From Erysipelotrichaceae bacterium (GTDB lineage: Bacteria; Bacillota_I; Bacilli_A; Erysipelotrichales; Erysipelotrichaceae), in NCBI GenBank assembly GCA_017512885.1, contig JAFWEP010000028.1, positions 53,006 through 117,005 of the forward strand: DNA of 64,000 bases. The letters are read 5' to 3'. Numbering within the stretch: the stretch's first letter is position 1; the number at the start of each line of letters is the position of its first letter. The position numbers and the translations under genes are program-made. A model generated the notes under the pieces. It saw only the letters and a program-made list of their open reading frames with translations, searched no databases and was not told the origin of the DNA. Shown here one piece after another: positions 7,821-15,321 of the stretch.

Positions 7821-8477
7821 TTAGAGCAGTTTTTCCTGCCGGAACGAGAAATACGCAGCCGGACCGACGATGATGTGATCCAGCAGTTCCATATCCAGAT
7901 AGAGCGCCCCTTCCTTCAGCCGCAGCGTCAGATCGACATCTGCCTCTGAAGGCGAACAGTGTCCGCTGGGATGGTTGTGGGCAGCCAGCAGGTAGACTGC
8001 CCGGTAGAGCAATGCCTTGCGCAGGATCTGCCGGACTGCCACCAAGGAAGCGGTATCGCTGCCCTTGAAGAGCACTTCATAGCGGATAACTTCATAGCGG
8101 CAGTTCAGGAAGATGATCAGGAACTGTTCCTGAGCTTCCCCGCCCAGTTGCAGGCGCAGCCAGTCGGCTGCCCGGCCCGGTTCGTTCAGTTTCTCTTTTT
8201 CGATCCTGCGCAGTTCCAGCAGCCGCCGGCAGATCTCAAAGACGGTCAGGATCGAGAGAGCCTTGGCTTCCTTGATGCCTTTGACCGCCGTCAGTTCCTC
8301 GTAACTCAGCTTCAGCAGTCCGGATAGACCGCCGGAGACCTCCAGGATCTCTTCCGCCAGGGCGAAGACGTTCCCTCCCCGGCCGGCGGAACCCAATAGG
8401 ATCGCCAGCAGTTCCTCATCGCGCAGAGCGGAGAGACCGCAGCGCTTCGCTTTCTCGCGGGGCAGTTCCTCACTCAC
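7821..8477 (-). CDS. radC: RadC family JAB/MPN-domain protein
   Basis: A 218-residue RadC protein, normal length. An N-terminal helix-hairpin-helix (about 55-75, LTAVKGIKEAKALS) precedes the JAMM metal-binding motif, with H167, H169, PSG at 170-172 and D180 visible in AHNHPSG...SPSEAD. The true role of RadC is not settled. It is linked to DNA repair and, in streptococci, belongs to the competence regulon without being needed for transformation. The start is GTG at 8477, eight bases inside the upstream lipoprotein gene and preceded by GAGGGG; a longer open frame upstream is the lipoprotein gene read in another frame. Confidence 0.93.
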   Translation of the reverse strand: MSEELPREKAKRCGLSALRDEELLAILLGSAGRGGNVFALAEEILEVSGGLSGLLKLSYEELTAVKGIKEAKALSILTVFEICRRLLELRRIEKEKLNEPGRAADWLRLQLGGEAQEQFLIIFLNCRYEVIRYEVLFKGSDTASLVAVRQILRKALLYRAVYLLAAHNHPSGHCSPSEADVDLTLRLKEGALYLDMELLDHIIVGPAAYFSFRQEKLL

Positions 8478-8811
8478 AGTGATACCCCTCTTCACGCAGT
8501 GCCTGCAGGCTCTTGCGCAGCGAGACATAGTCCCGGAAGTCTTCCGTTTCCTCAAAGACGACCCGACGTCCTTCCAGCGCATACGCTTCCTGCAGCTGGC
8601 GCAGGATCTTCTCTTCCCCGCCCGGCGGCAGCGGATAGCTCTCGCGGTAAGAGACGTGACGCAGGAGGTCGCCTTCCGCCTGCAGTTCATAGAGCGAGAC
8701 CACGTCCTCCCTCTCGCGGTAACAGAGCGCCTGCTGCGGCTTGCAGCCGCTTAACAATAACAGCAGGATCAGACAGCTTCTTTTCAGTTTCTTTTCCAGT
8801 GACGAAGACAC
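8470..8811 (-). CDS. Short lipoprotein upstream of radC
   Basis: About 113 residues, a secreted lipoprotein with signal LKRSCLILLLLLSGC (lipobox LSGC). The start is uncertain. There is no ATG before the signal, and the GTG at 8811 gives a sensible length (VSSSLEKKLKRS...), overlapping the vanZ-like gene by 28 bp. A longer upstream frame to 8859 has no signal logic. The mature part is charged (YREREDVVSLYELQAEGD) and unrecognised. Overlaps on both sides put it in one transcript with vanZ-like and radC. Confidence 0.65.
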   Translation of the reverse strand: MSSSLEKKLKRSCLILLLLLSGCKPQQALCYREREDVVSLYELQAEGDLLRHVSYRESYPLPPGGEEKILRQLQEAYALEGRRVVFEETEDFRDYVSLRKSLQALREEGYHCE

Positions 8812-9185
8812 AGAAGGAAGACGAGCGCTCCGGCCGCATCGATCAGCACATCCTGCCACATCCCGGCCCGGCCGGCCACGAAGAGCTGGTGCAGCTCATC
8901 CCCGACCGCATAGAGTACGGCAAACAGGAAGGCATAACGATAGTTCTCCTTCAGCGGGAACTCTTCCAGGAAGGAAGCCGCCAGCAAGGCCAGCACGCCG
9001 TATTCCAGGAAATGGGCCAGCTTGCGGATCAGAGTCCCGGCATAAGGCAGGCTCAGGAGACCGACCCGCTGCAGGATCCCGTCGGAAAGCTGCTGCGAGG
9101 CAGTGCCGTTCGCGGCCGAAAAGGAATATATAAGGATACACCAGAGGATCAGCAGGATCCCCTTGATCAGTTTTCTGCTGGACAT
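8784..9185 (-). CDS. VanZ-like membrane protein
   Basis: A 133-residue integral membrane protein of the VanZ-like family. Family marks seen are IYSFSAANG near residue 20, RKLAHFLEYGVLAL (about 54-67), and DELHQLFVAGRAGMWQDVLIDAAG (about 95-118). There are four predicted membrane helices. VanZ of enterococci gives low-level teicoplanin resistance, but most chromosomal relatives have unknown roles, so resistance should not be assumed. It is the first gene of the vanZ-like/lipoprotein/radC run. A TAGAAT hexamer lies four bases before the ATG. Confidence 0.85.
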   Translation of the reverse strand: MSSRKLIKGILLILWCILIYSFSAANGTASQQLSDGILQRVGLLSLPYAGTLIRKLAHFLEYGVLALLAASFLEEFPLKENYRYAFLFAVLYAVGDELHQLFVAGRAGMWQDVLIDAAGALVFLLCLRHWKRN

Positions 9186-9207
9186 TCGAATTCTACGCTC
9201 CTACAAT
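9179..9207 (+). promoter_or_regulatory. Promoter of the P-loop kinase gene, leaderless spacing
   Basis: TGGACA (9179-9184), 17 bp, TACAAT (9202-9207), then only seven bases to the ATG at 9215. Transcription would be expected to start at or next to the start codon. No ribosome site fits in the gap. Confidence 0.65.
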
Positions 9208-9214
9208 TGAACAC

Positions 9215-9736
9215 ATGAAGACGGCGATCGTTGGATTCACCGGCTCCGGTAAAAGCAGTATGGCCAGAGCCATCGCAAAGATCACTTCCGATCCGGTCTT
9301 ACACCTGGATACCGTCCATTTCACGGCAGACTGGCAGCGCCGGCCGCTGCCGGAGGCCCGGGCCCTGGTCGAAAGCTTCTGTGATCGGGAAGGCTGGATC
9401 ATCGAAGGCAACTATCAGTCGCTGCAGCTGCAGCGGCGTTTTGCGGAAGCCGACGTGATCCTGTTTCTCAATATTAATCGCTTTCGCTGCTTCCGACAAG
9501 CCGTGCACCGGGCCTTCCGCAACCGGGGAAGACAGCGCGAGGATCTCGCCGAAGGCTGTTACGACCGGCTGACCCTCTCCTTCCTGACCTGGATCCTGCT
9601 GGGCAGCCGCACGAAGCGCTGGACGCAGTTCTACCGCGATCTGGCGGAGCAGTATCCGCAGAAGTTCGTCGAACTGAAGAGCCCGCAGGAGATGCGCGGC
9701 TGGCTCGCTTCACTGCAGCAGGCTCATGATCTCTGA
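9215..9736 (+). CDS. P-loop kinase, FlaR/adenylate kinase-like
   Basis: A 173-residue nucleotide-binding protein related to the DNA-topology-modulation (FlaR) and shikimate/adenylate kinase-like group. The Walker A loop GFTGSGKSS occupies residues 7-15 and the family motif 'HLDTVHFTADWQRR' follows near residue 30. WIIEGNY (about 61-67) and DVILFLN (80-86) complete the nucleotide fold. The substrate is unknown and the FlaR name in databases is not functionally proven for most members. It is one of few plus-strand genes here, divergent from vanZ-like with only 29 bp between starts, and its 3' end overlaps the converging cpaB-like gene by 27 bp. Confidence 0.8.
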   Translation: MKTAIVGFTGSGKSSMARAIAKITSDPVLHLDTVHFTADWQRRPLPEARALVESFCDREGWIIEGNYQSLQLQRRFAEADVILFLNINRFRCFRQAVHRAFRNRGRQREDLAEGCYDRLTLSFLTWILLGSRTKRWTQFYRDLAEQYPQKFVELKSPQEMRGWLASLQQAHDL

Positions 9737-10402
9737 ATCTTTGCCGAGCTCTGCCGAAGAGAGTTCTTCATAGCTCTCCTTGGAGACAGCGACAGAGATC
9801 TTACCGGCCAGCAGGGCCTTATTGAGGACGGCAACGTCCTTTTCTTTTACTGCCAGCGTAAAGATCTCGATCGCTGCCTTCTTCTCGTTCTCGTAGACCT
9901 CTCCTTCCCGGCTGTAGCAGCCGGTGATCCTTGCCCCCTTCAGCAATAATCCGCTGCGGGGCGGATCGTTCACCGTCAGGTAAAGATCGACGGCCATCCC
10001 GCTGCGCAGACTGTTGGGATTCACCCGTACCTCACTGACATAGAGGTCGTAGGAAGTCTCCCCTTCCAGCAGTCTGAGGTGGGAGCGGTCCGGCACGGCA
10101 GAGACGTCTTCCAGCACGCTGCGGTAGAAGAGGCTGCCGTTCGGCACAGCAGCATTCAGCCGTACGCACTTTCCCTGCAGTTCTTCCGGATCGGTGATCA
10201 CCTCTTCGTTGAGACAGGCTGCCGGCAGAGGGATCGTTTTGAGATCCTCCTCGCTGAGCAATGTACGCTGACGCAGATAGTGGGCTGCGACCGGGACCGG
10301 ACGCAGATGCAGGAGGCGCTGCAGACTGAAGGCCATACCGGTCAGAGAAACGATCAGCAGGGCCGTAAATACGATCAGTCTTACTTTTTCCTTCTTCTTC
10401 AT
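9710..10402 (-). CDS. Orphan CpaB/RcpC-like SAF-domain protein
   Basis: A 230-residue protein with one N-terminal membrane helix (about 8-28) and an SAF domain at about 35-95 (VPVAAHYLRQRTLLSEEDL ... LNAAVPNGSLF). Then comes a beta-rich RcpC-like part containing SLRSGMAVDLYLTV. This order is that of CpaB, the periplasmic/extracytoplasmic Flp-Tad pilus assembly protein. No other Tad gene is in the window, so the gene is isolated here. The residues after about 180 are helical and unassigned. Upstream it carries a 30-bp element nearly identical to one upstream of recA. It could also be a general SAF chaperone-like protein unrelated to pili. Confidence 0.72.
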   Translation of the reverse strand: MKKKEKVRLIVFTALLIVSLTGMAFSLQRLLHLRPVPVAAHYLRQRTLLSEEDLKTIPLPAACLNEEVITDPEELQGKCVRLNAAVPNGSLFYRSVLEDVSAVPDRSHLRLLEGETSYDLYVSEVRVNPNSLRSGMAVDLYLTVNDPPRSGLLLKGARITGCYSREGEVYENEKKAAIEIFTLAVKEKDVAVLNKALLAGKISVAVSKESYEELSSAELGKDSEIMSLLQ

Positions 10403-10420
10403 CTTTCTCCTTTCTGTATC

Positions 10421-10450
10421 ATTGTTTCCGGGAAAAAGCGAAATTCCTAC
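10421..10450 (-). promoter_or_regulatory. Shared 30-bp promoter-like element, cpaB-like copy
   Basis: On the minus strand: GTAGGA, 14 nt, CGGAAACAAT, followed by GATACAG and AAGGAG. It matches the recA-upstream element (23955-23984) at 26 of 30 positions with identical spacing. It does not resemble a sigma-A promoter. AGGA plus three A/T resembles the -35 of sigma-H-type promoters. Confidence 0.6.
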
Positions 10451-10452
10451 AC

Positions 10453-10476
10453 AAAAAGACTGCCTGGCAGTCTTTT
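10453..10476 (-). terminator. Terminator after the thioredoxin-fold lipoprotein gene
   Basis: AAAAGACTGCC/GGCAGTCTTTTT hairpin immediately after the TAA stop on the minus strand, ending just before the shared element upstream of the cpaB-like gene. Confidence 0.85.
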
Positions 10477-11047
10477 AGCGGATATAGGGAGTCAGTAACT
10501 CCCGATATGTCTCTTTTAACTGGTTCACGGAAGCTTCCGAAGGAGAGGTCCCTTCCCAGCTGCCGGTCAGTCCGATATGGTTCTTGCCGAACTCGCCGTT
10601 GATGAGCTGGAAGACATCGGGAGTGAGGATGATCACCTCTCCGTCATCTTCCTTGCCCAGGATCGGTTCCAGTTCTGCAAGCACCCGGTCATAGGCCTCG
10701 CGGTCACCGCGGATATTGTAGTCGGCGCGGTCGATGTTGATGTAGTAGACGGTCACGCCCAGTTCCATCCCCACTTCATTGAGATAGCGGACGCCCTGCT
10801 GGCAGTTGGCGCAGTCGGTATAGCCGAGGTAGAAGACACCGCTGCCGCCTTCCTTGATGAAGTCATAGACATCATAGAGATCGACTTCGCGGAAGCAGTG
10901 CTTCGTGGAATTGACACCGCGGTAGCCGCTCATATCGACGTCCCTCGTTGCGATCTCGACCGAGAAGTCCATGTCCGGGACATCGTACTTCCCGCTGCTG
11001 CAGCCAAAGAGGAACGCTGCCAGCAGCAGGAGCAGCAGTTTCTTCAT
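10475..11047 (-). CDS. Thioredoxin-fold lipoprotein with CxxC
   Basis: A 190-residue lipoprotein with signal MKKLLLLLLAAFLFGC (lipobox LFGC, Cys16). The mature domain has a thioredoxin-like pattern: a strand (GVFYLGYTDC), the active-site type motif C-A-N-C near residues 79-82, then a helix and a strand (VTVYYINID). An extracytoplasmic thiol-disulfide role or bacteriocin-accessory-like role is plausible. The start ATG overlaps the stop of the upstream PfkB kinase gene (ATGA), so translation is probably coupled; the pairing of a secreted thiol protein with a cytosolic sugar kinase has no obvious logic. Confidence 0.78.
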   Translation of the reverse strand: MKKLLLLLLAAFLFGCSSGKYDVPDMDFSVEIATRDVDMSGYRGVNSTKHCFREVDLYDVYDFIKEGGSGVFYLGYTDCANCQQGVRYLNEVGMELGVTVYYINIDRADYNIRGDREAYDRVLAELEPILGKEDDGEVIILTPDVFQLINGEFGKNHIGLTGSWEGTSPSEASVNQLKETYRELLTPYIR

Positions 11048-11940
11048 AAGCGGCGGACCTCAGCAGTATGGTAGCTCTCTTCGATCCCGCTGAGATCGGC
11101 AGTCAGCACATCGGCATCGGAAACGATCTGGGCAGCGGCCACTCCGTAACGGAAAGCTTCTTCCGGCGAAGCGCCGCGCAGGAGTCCGAAGAGGAAACCG
11201 GCGACGCAGGTATCGTTGCGTCCGGTCGTCGAACCGCTGTCATTCTGATGCAGGATCCCTTCATAGACCTCTTCATCGTGATACATCAGCCAGCCGTTGT
11301 CCTTGCGGCAGATGACGTTGCGGGCTTTCTCCGCCAGCCGTTTCAGTCCCTCGTCCCCGCTCTTGCCGCTGACTTCTTCAGCTTCTTCGAGCGATAGGCG
11401 CAGCAGATAGGGATGGAGGTCCAGACACATCTTCGCAAAGGGGGCATCGGTATCGATGATCAGCCGGGTATCTTCCTCCACGAGTTCTTTCAGGACCTCG
11501 TGCAGCTGTTCCCGGATCTCTTCCTGAACGTTTCCGGAGAGGACGAAATAATCACCGGGGTAGACCTTCTGCAGGATCAGCCGGAAGCGGGCGAATTCCT
11601 CTTCGCTGATGTGCGGTCCCCTGGCATTGACGGAAGTCTCCTGACCGTGTTCGTTCAGTTTGATATTGATGCGGGTCGCTTCCTGAATGCGGGTGAACTG
11701 CGGCTGCAGATAGGTGTAAGGAGTCAGACAGGAGAGAAAGTATCCCCTGGAGAAACCGCCCAGGAAACCCAGGGCCGTATTGGGGATATGCAGACCGTTC
11801 AGGACGATCGAGACATTGACGCCCTTGCCGCCGGCATCGTAGTGCTCATCGACCGTACGGTTGATCTTTCCCTGCTGCAGATCATCCTCGAGACAGAGGT
11901 AATAATCCAGAGATGGATTGCTGGTACATGTATAGATCAT
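11044..11940 (-). CDS. PfkB kinase, 1-phosphofructokinase-like, altered GAGD motif
   Basis: A 298-residue ribokinase-fold kinase close to FruK/LacC, which phosphorylate fructose-1-P or tagatose-6-P. The substrate-side motif DAGGKGVNVS (residues 36-44) and N-terminal TSNPSLDYYL are typical of that group. The usual GAGD anion-hole and catalytic motif reads G240-R-N-D243, keeping the catalytic Asp but changing the two residues before it. The ATP-site stretch near 212 (CRKDNGWLMY) is also unusual. The enzyme may be altered or have another substrate. No PTS or DeoR gene is adjacent. TATAAT (11947-11952) ends six bases before the ATG and no clear ribosome site is present. Confidence 0.82.
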   Translation of the reverse strand: MIYTCTSNPSLDYYLCLEDDLQQGKINRTVDEHYDAGGKGVNVSIVLNGLHIPNTALGFLGGFSRGYFLSCLTPYTYLQPQFTRIQEATRINIKLNEHGQETSVNARGPHISEEEFARFRLILQKVYPGDYFVLSGNVQEEIREQLHEVLKELVEEDTRLIIDTDAPFAKMCLDLHPYLLRLSLEEAEEVSGKSGDEGLKRLAEKARNVICRKDNGWLMYHDEEVYEGILHQNDSGSTTGRNDTCVAGFLFGLLRGASPEEAFRYGVAAAQIVSDADVLTADLSGIEESYHTAEVRRL

Positions 11941-11999
11941 AGCCCCATTATAAGAACTTTTCCCCGTGAAAGAAAGGTTTTTACGGTATACTGAGAGAC

Positions 12000-13814
12000 G
12001 TGAAGAGTCTGGAAGAATTCTGTTTTCGTTATCTCGGCAATCCCCGTATCGGCTGGCTGCTGGTCTGCAGTTTCCTGATCATTGCGGCCGGGTCTTTTCT
12101 TTTGCGGAAGAAGCACTGGGGCAGGATCGTAACGATCACCCTGGTCTATGCCCTCTTTGTCTTCTGTGACCTGGGACACAGTACGGTACCGGAGACTTTC
12201 TACCAGAACGATCATCCCGGCGAGCGTATCCTCTTCCGCATCAGCGATGAAGATCCTTCCTTCGAGAAGGTCTATGCCTTCTCGGTAGAGGGCGTCGGGG
12301 ACGAAACGGAACGTTTCCGAATCTATCCCCAGCAGGCTGAGCTCTCCGTATCGGATGACGGAAAGAACTGGCAGCCCTTATGCACCTTAAGCTGCGAGAG
12401 CTATATGAAGTGGGAGATCCAGGAAGTCTCTTCCGCCTCCCGCTATATTCAGCTGAGCTTCCCCACCGCCTCCGGGGTGATCAACGAACTGGGCTTCTAC
12501 AGCGAAAAGGACGGCTGCTTCCGACAGCTGCAGATCACGGAAGCACCGGAAGGCAGTTATGATCCTGCTGCCCTGATCGACGAAACGGAGAAGATCCCGC
12601 TGGATCCCGATTACCGCGATGAGACCTATTTCGATGAGATCTACCATATCCGCAACGCCTATGAGATCGCCAACGATCTGCCCTTCTATGCGGCCGTACA
12701 TCCCCTCTTAGGCACGAGGCTGATCGCCTTGGGCATCTCCCTCTTTGGGATGAACCCCTTCGCCTTCCGCTTCTTCGGAGCGCTCTGCAGCGTGCTGCTG
12801 GTGCCGGTCTTCCGGCTCCTGGCCGGAGAACTGCTGCAGAAGGAGAAATGGGCCGATCTGGCCGCTTTCCTCTTCTGCTGCGACTTCATGCATTATACGA
12901 CCGGCAGGATCGCGACCCTCGAACCCTTCAGCATCCTCTGGATCCTCCTGATGTGGGTATTCATGTTGAAGTACCGGAAGACGGACTTCCTGACGGAAAG
13001 AGACCGTTCCCTGAAGTATCTCTTCCTCAGCGGTCTCACCATGGGCATCGCCTGGGCGACCAAGTGGACGGCATTGTATTCTTCCGTTGCTCTGGCGATC
13101 TCTTTCTTCGTCAGTTTCTGCCGCCAGTACAGCGCGCATCCCGAAGACAAAGAACGCCCGCAGAAAGCCCTGCAGCTCTTAGCCTGCTGCGTGCTCTTCT
13201 TCGTGATCATCCCGCTCACGATCTATCTCTTCGCTTACTGGAAGATCCGGCTCTATGCAGAGACCCCGCAGACCTTCGGCGCTTACGTGAAACAGGTCAT
13301 CGACTATACGATCTACGACTTCACCTATCACCGTGATCTGGTCAGTACCCACCCCTATTCCTCCAGATGGTATCAGTGGATCCTCGACCTGCGTCCGATA
13401 TGGTATTATGTCAAGCGAAGCGAAGAAGGCATGCGTACCATCTCCTGCTTCAACAACCCCCTGATCAACCTCTTCGGTCTCTATACCCTGCTTCACGCCC
13501 TGCCCAAACTGAAAAAGAGCGCCGAAGTGCGCATCACCCTGGGCTGCTGGCTCGTATCGATCCTGCCCTGGATCGCGGTCGAGAGAACGACCTTCGCCTA
13601 CCACTACTACCCCAGCATCCCCTTCCTGATCCTCTTCATCGTTTTGTATTTCGAAGAGAAGGAGAATAACGGAAAGTCAAAAGCAGCCCTGCTCTTCTGC
13701 GCCGCCGCGGCCTTCCTGTTCCTGCTGTTCCTGCCGGTCACCGGCGGATTCTATACTCCCAACGAATTCCCGCAGGTCATCCTGCGCTGGCTGCCGAGCT
13801 GGTACTTCGGCTAG
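12000..13814 (+). CDS. GT39-family (PMT-like) membrane glycosyltransferase
   Basis: A 604-residue polytopic protein of the phospholipid-carrier-dependent glycosyltransferase (PMT/ArnT, GT-C) type, expected to move a sugar from a polyprenyl-phosphate donor to an acceptor outside the membrane. Two N-terminal helices (about 15-55) flank a soluble insert (about 70-190) with discoidin-like strands. The first-loop acid motif follows near residue 205 (DETYFDEIYHIRNAYE) and then HPLLG, with many membrane helices after it. The start is GTG at 12000; TATACT ends seven bases before it and no ribosome site is seen. It is 11 bp upstream of murE. Confidence 0.82.
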   Translation: MKSLEEFCFRYLGNPRIGWLLVCSFLIIAAGSFLLRKKHWGRIVTITLVYALFVFCDLGHSTVPETFYQNDHPGERILFRISDEDPSFEKVYAFSVEGVGDETERFRIYPQQAELSVSDDGKNWQPLCTLSCESYMKWEIQEVSSASRYIQLSFPTASGVINELGFYSEKDGCFRQLQITEAPEGSYDPAALIDETEKIPLDPDYRDETYFDEIYHIRNAYEIANDLPFYAAVHPLLGTRLIALGISLFGMNPFAFRFFGALCSVLLVPVFRLLAGELLQKEKWADLAAFLFCCDFMHYTTGRIATLEPFSILWILLMWVFMLKYRKTDFLTERDRSLKYLFLSGLTMGIAWATKWTALYSSVALAISFFVSFCRQYSAHPEDKERPQKALQLLACCVLFFVIIPLTIYLFAYWKIRLYAETPQTFGAYVKQVIDYTIYDFTYHRDLVSTHPYSSRWYQWILDLRPIWYYVKRSEEGMRTISCFNNPLINLFGLYTLLHALPKLKKSAEVRITLGCWLVSILPWIAVERTTFAYHYYPSIPFLILFIVLYFEEKENNGKSKAALLFCAAAAFLFLLFLPVTGGFYTPNEFPQVILRWLPSWYFG

Positions 13815-13825
13815 AAAGAACACTT

Positions 13826-15253
13826 ATGAAACTCAGTAAACTGTTCCCCGATCTCACGATCGCGGAAGATATCGAGATCAGCGGCATCAAGACCAACTCC
13901 CGCGAAGTGAAACCCGGAGATCTCTTCCTCTGTACCAAAGGCCTCAATGCCGACCGTCATGACTACCTGCCGGATGCGGTCAAAAACGGCGCTGTCGCTG
14001 CCGTCGTTTCCCGTGAGGTCGAGGCCCTGGTCCCGCTGATCTATGTCGAAGACACCAATGCGATCGCTTTGGATCTCTATGAGACCTTCTACGATCATCC
14101 CGAACAGGAACTGCAGCTGATCGGCCTGACCGGTACCGACGGCAAGACTTCGACCGCCACCCTCGTCCAGCATCTGCTGGGCGAAGAGAACTGCGGCTAC
14201 ATCGGCACCAACGGCGCTTCCTGCAAGGATTTCCAGGCCGAAGACGTCCACAACACCACCCCGGATATGATGCACCTGCTGAAGTACTTCCGCTCCTTCC
14301 GCGATCATGGCTGCCGCTATGCGGCCATGGAAGCCAGCTCCGAAGCCTTCTATCATCACCGTCTGGACAGCCTGCGCTTTGCGGCTGCCGCCTATTCCAA
14401 CCTCACCAGCGAACATCTCAATACCCACAAGACCCTGGAGAACTACATCGCCTGCAAGCAGCAGCTCTTCCTGCAGAATGACGGTCCTTCGGTGCTGAAC
14501 CATGATGACGCCCACTATGAGGAGTTCCGTTCCGTTGCAAAGAATGTCGCTACCTACGGCAGAGCGAAAGACAACGACTTACAGATCGTCTCCTACGAGC
14601 TCTATGCCGATCATACCGATGTGGTATTCCGCTATGAAGGGAAAGACCATGCCTTCCGTTCCCCCCTCTTAGGCGCCTTCAATGTCGAGAATCTGGCCGA
14701 AGCCTTCCTGCTCTGTCTGAAACTGGGCAAGACCATGGAAGAGCTGATCGCAAAACTGCCCGGCGTACATATCTCCGGACGGATGGAAGTGATCGATGAG
14801 GGACAGGACTTTGCGGTCATCGTCGACTATGCCCATACCCCCAACGGTGTCACCCGCTTCATGGATTTCGTGAAGTCGCTGCCTCACCACCACATCCTTT
14901 CCGTCAGCGGACAGGCCGGGGAACGCGATGCCAGCAAGCGCCGCTTCGTCGGCGAAGCGATCGCCCGCAACAGCGATCATGTCTACTTCACGGCCGAGGA
15001 TCCCCGCCATGAGGACGTCCGTCAGATCATCGCCATGATGTGCGAAAACATCCCCGATCTCTCCAACTACGAGACCGTCACCGACCGCGGCGAAGCGATC
15101 GACAAGGCGATCCGCGAAGCTCAGAAAGACGACATCGTGGTCATCCTCGGCAAGGGTGCGGAAAGCGGCAATATCGTCGGAGATGTGGAAGTTCCGCTCT
15201 GCGACACCGAAGCTGCCAGGGATTCCCTGAAAAAGCGTTTAGGTAAGGAATAA
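13826..15253 (+). CDS. murE: UDP-MurNAc-tripeptide synthetase
   Basis: Adds the third amino acid to UDP-MurNAc-L-Ala-D-Glu in the cytosol. It has 475 residues, a normal length. The N-terminal ISGIKTNSREVKPGDLF (residues 19-35) binds the UDP part, the ATP loop GTDGKTSTA lies near residues 99-107, and NTTPD and SSEAF follow. The amino-acid selectivity site, DNPR in diaminopimelate enzymes, reads AEDPRHED near residue 391, so the added residue (Lys, DAP or other) cannot be fixed by eye. It is apart from murC, behind the GT39 gene on the plus strand, and ends at a two-way terminator. Confidence 0.94.
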   Translation: MKLSKLFPDLTIAEDIEISGIKTNSREVKPGDLFLCTKGLNADRHDYLPDAVKNGAVAAVVSREVEALVPLIYVEDTNAIALDLYETFYDHPEQELQLIGLTGTDGKTSTATLVQHLLGEENCGYIGTNGASCKDFQAEDVHNTTPDMMHLLKYFRSFRDHGCRYAAMEASSEAFYHHRLDSLRFAAAAYSNLTSEHLNTHKTLENYIACKQQLFLQNDGPSVLNHDDAHYEEFRSVAKNVATYGRAKDNDLQIVSYELYADHTDVVFRYEGKDHAFRSPLLGAFNVENLAEAFLLCLKLGKTMEELIAKLPGVHISGRMEVIDEGQDFAVIVDYAHTPNGVTRFMDFVKSLPHHHILSVSGQAGERDASKRRFVGEAIARNSDHVYFTAEDPRHEDVRQIIAMMCENIPDLSNYETVTDRGEAIDKAIREAQKDDIVVILGKGAESGNIVGDVEVPLCDTEAARDSLKKRLGKE

Positions 15254-15285
15254 GGCTTCACAAAAGCATTATCGTAAAACAATAT

Positions 15286-15321
15286 AAAAAGGACAGCTCT
15301 TCAGAACTGTCCTTTTCTTTT
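15286..15321. terminator. Bidirectional terminator between murE and pheT
   Basis: AAAAAGGACAG/CTGTCCTTTT hairpin with T-runs on both strands, serving converging murE (plus) and pheT (minus). Confidence 0.88.

Noticed and set aside
8784..9185. Glycopeptide resistance from the vanZ-like gene
   Set aside because: VanZ-like proteins are widespread and no other van gene is present, so resistance is not supported.
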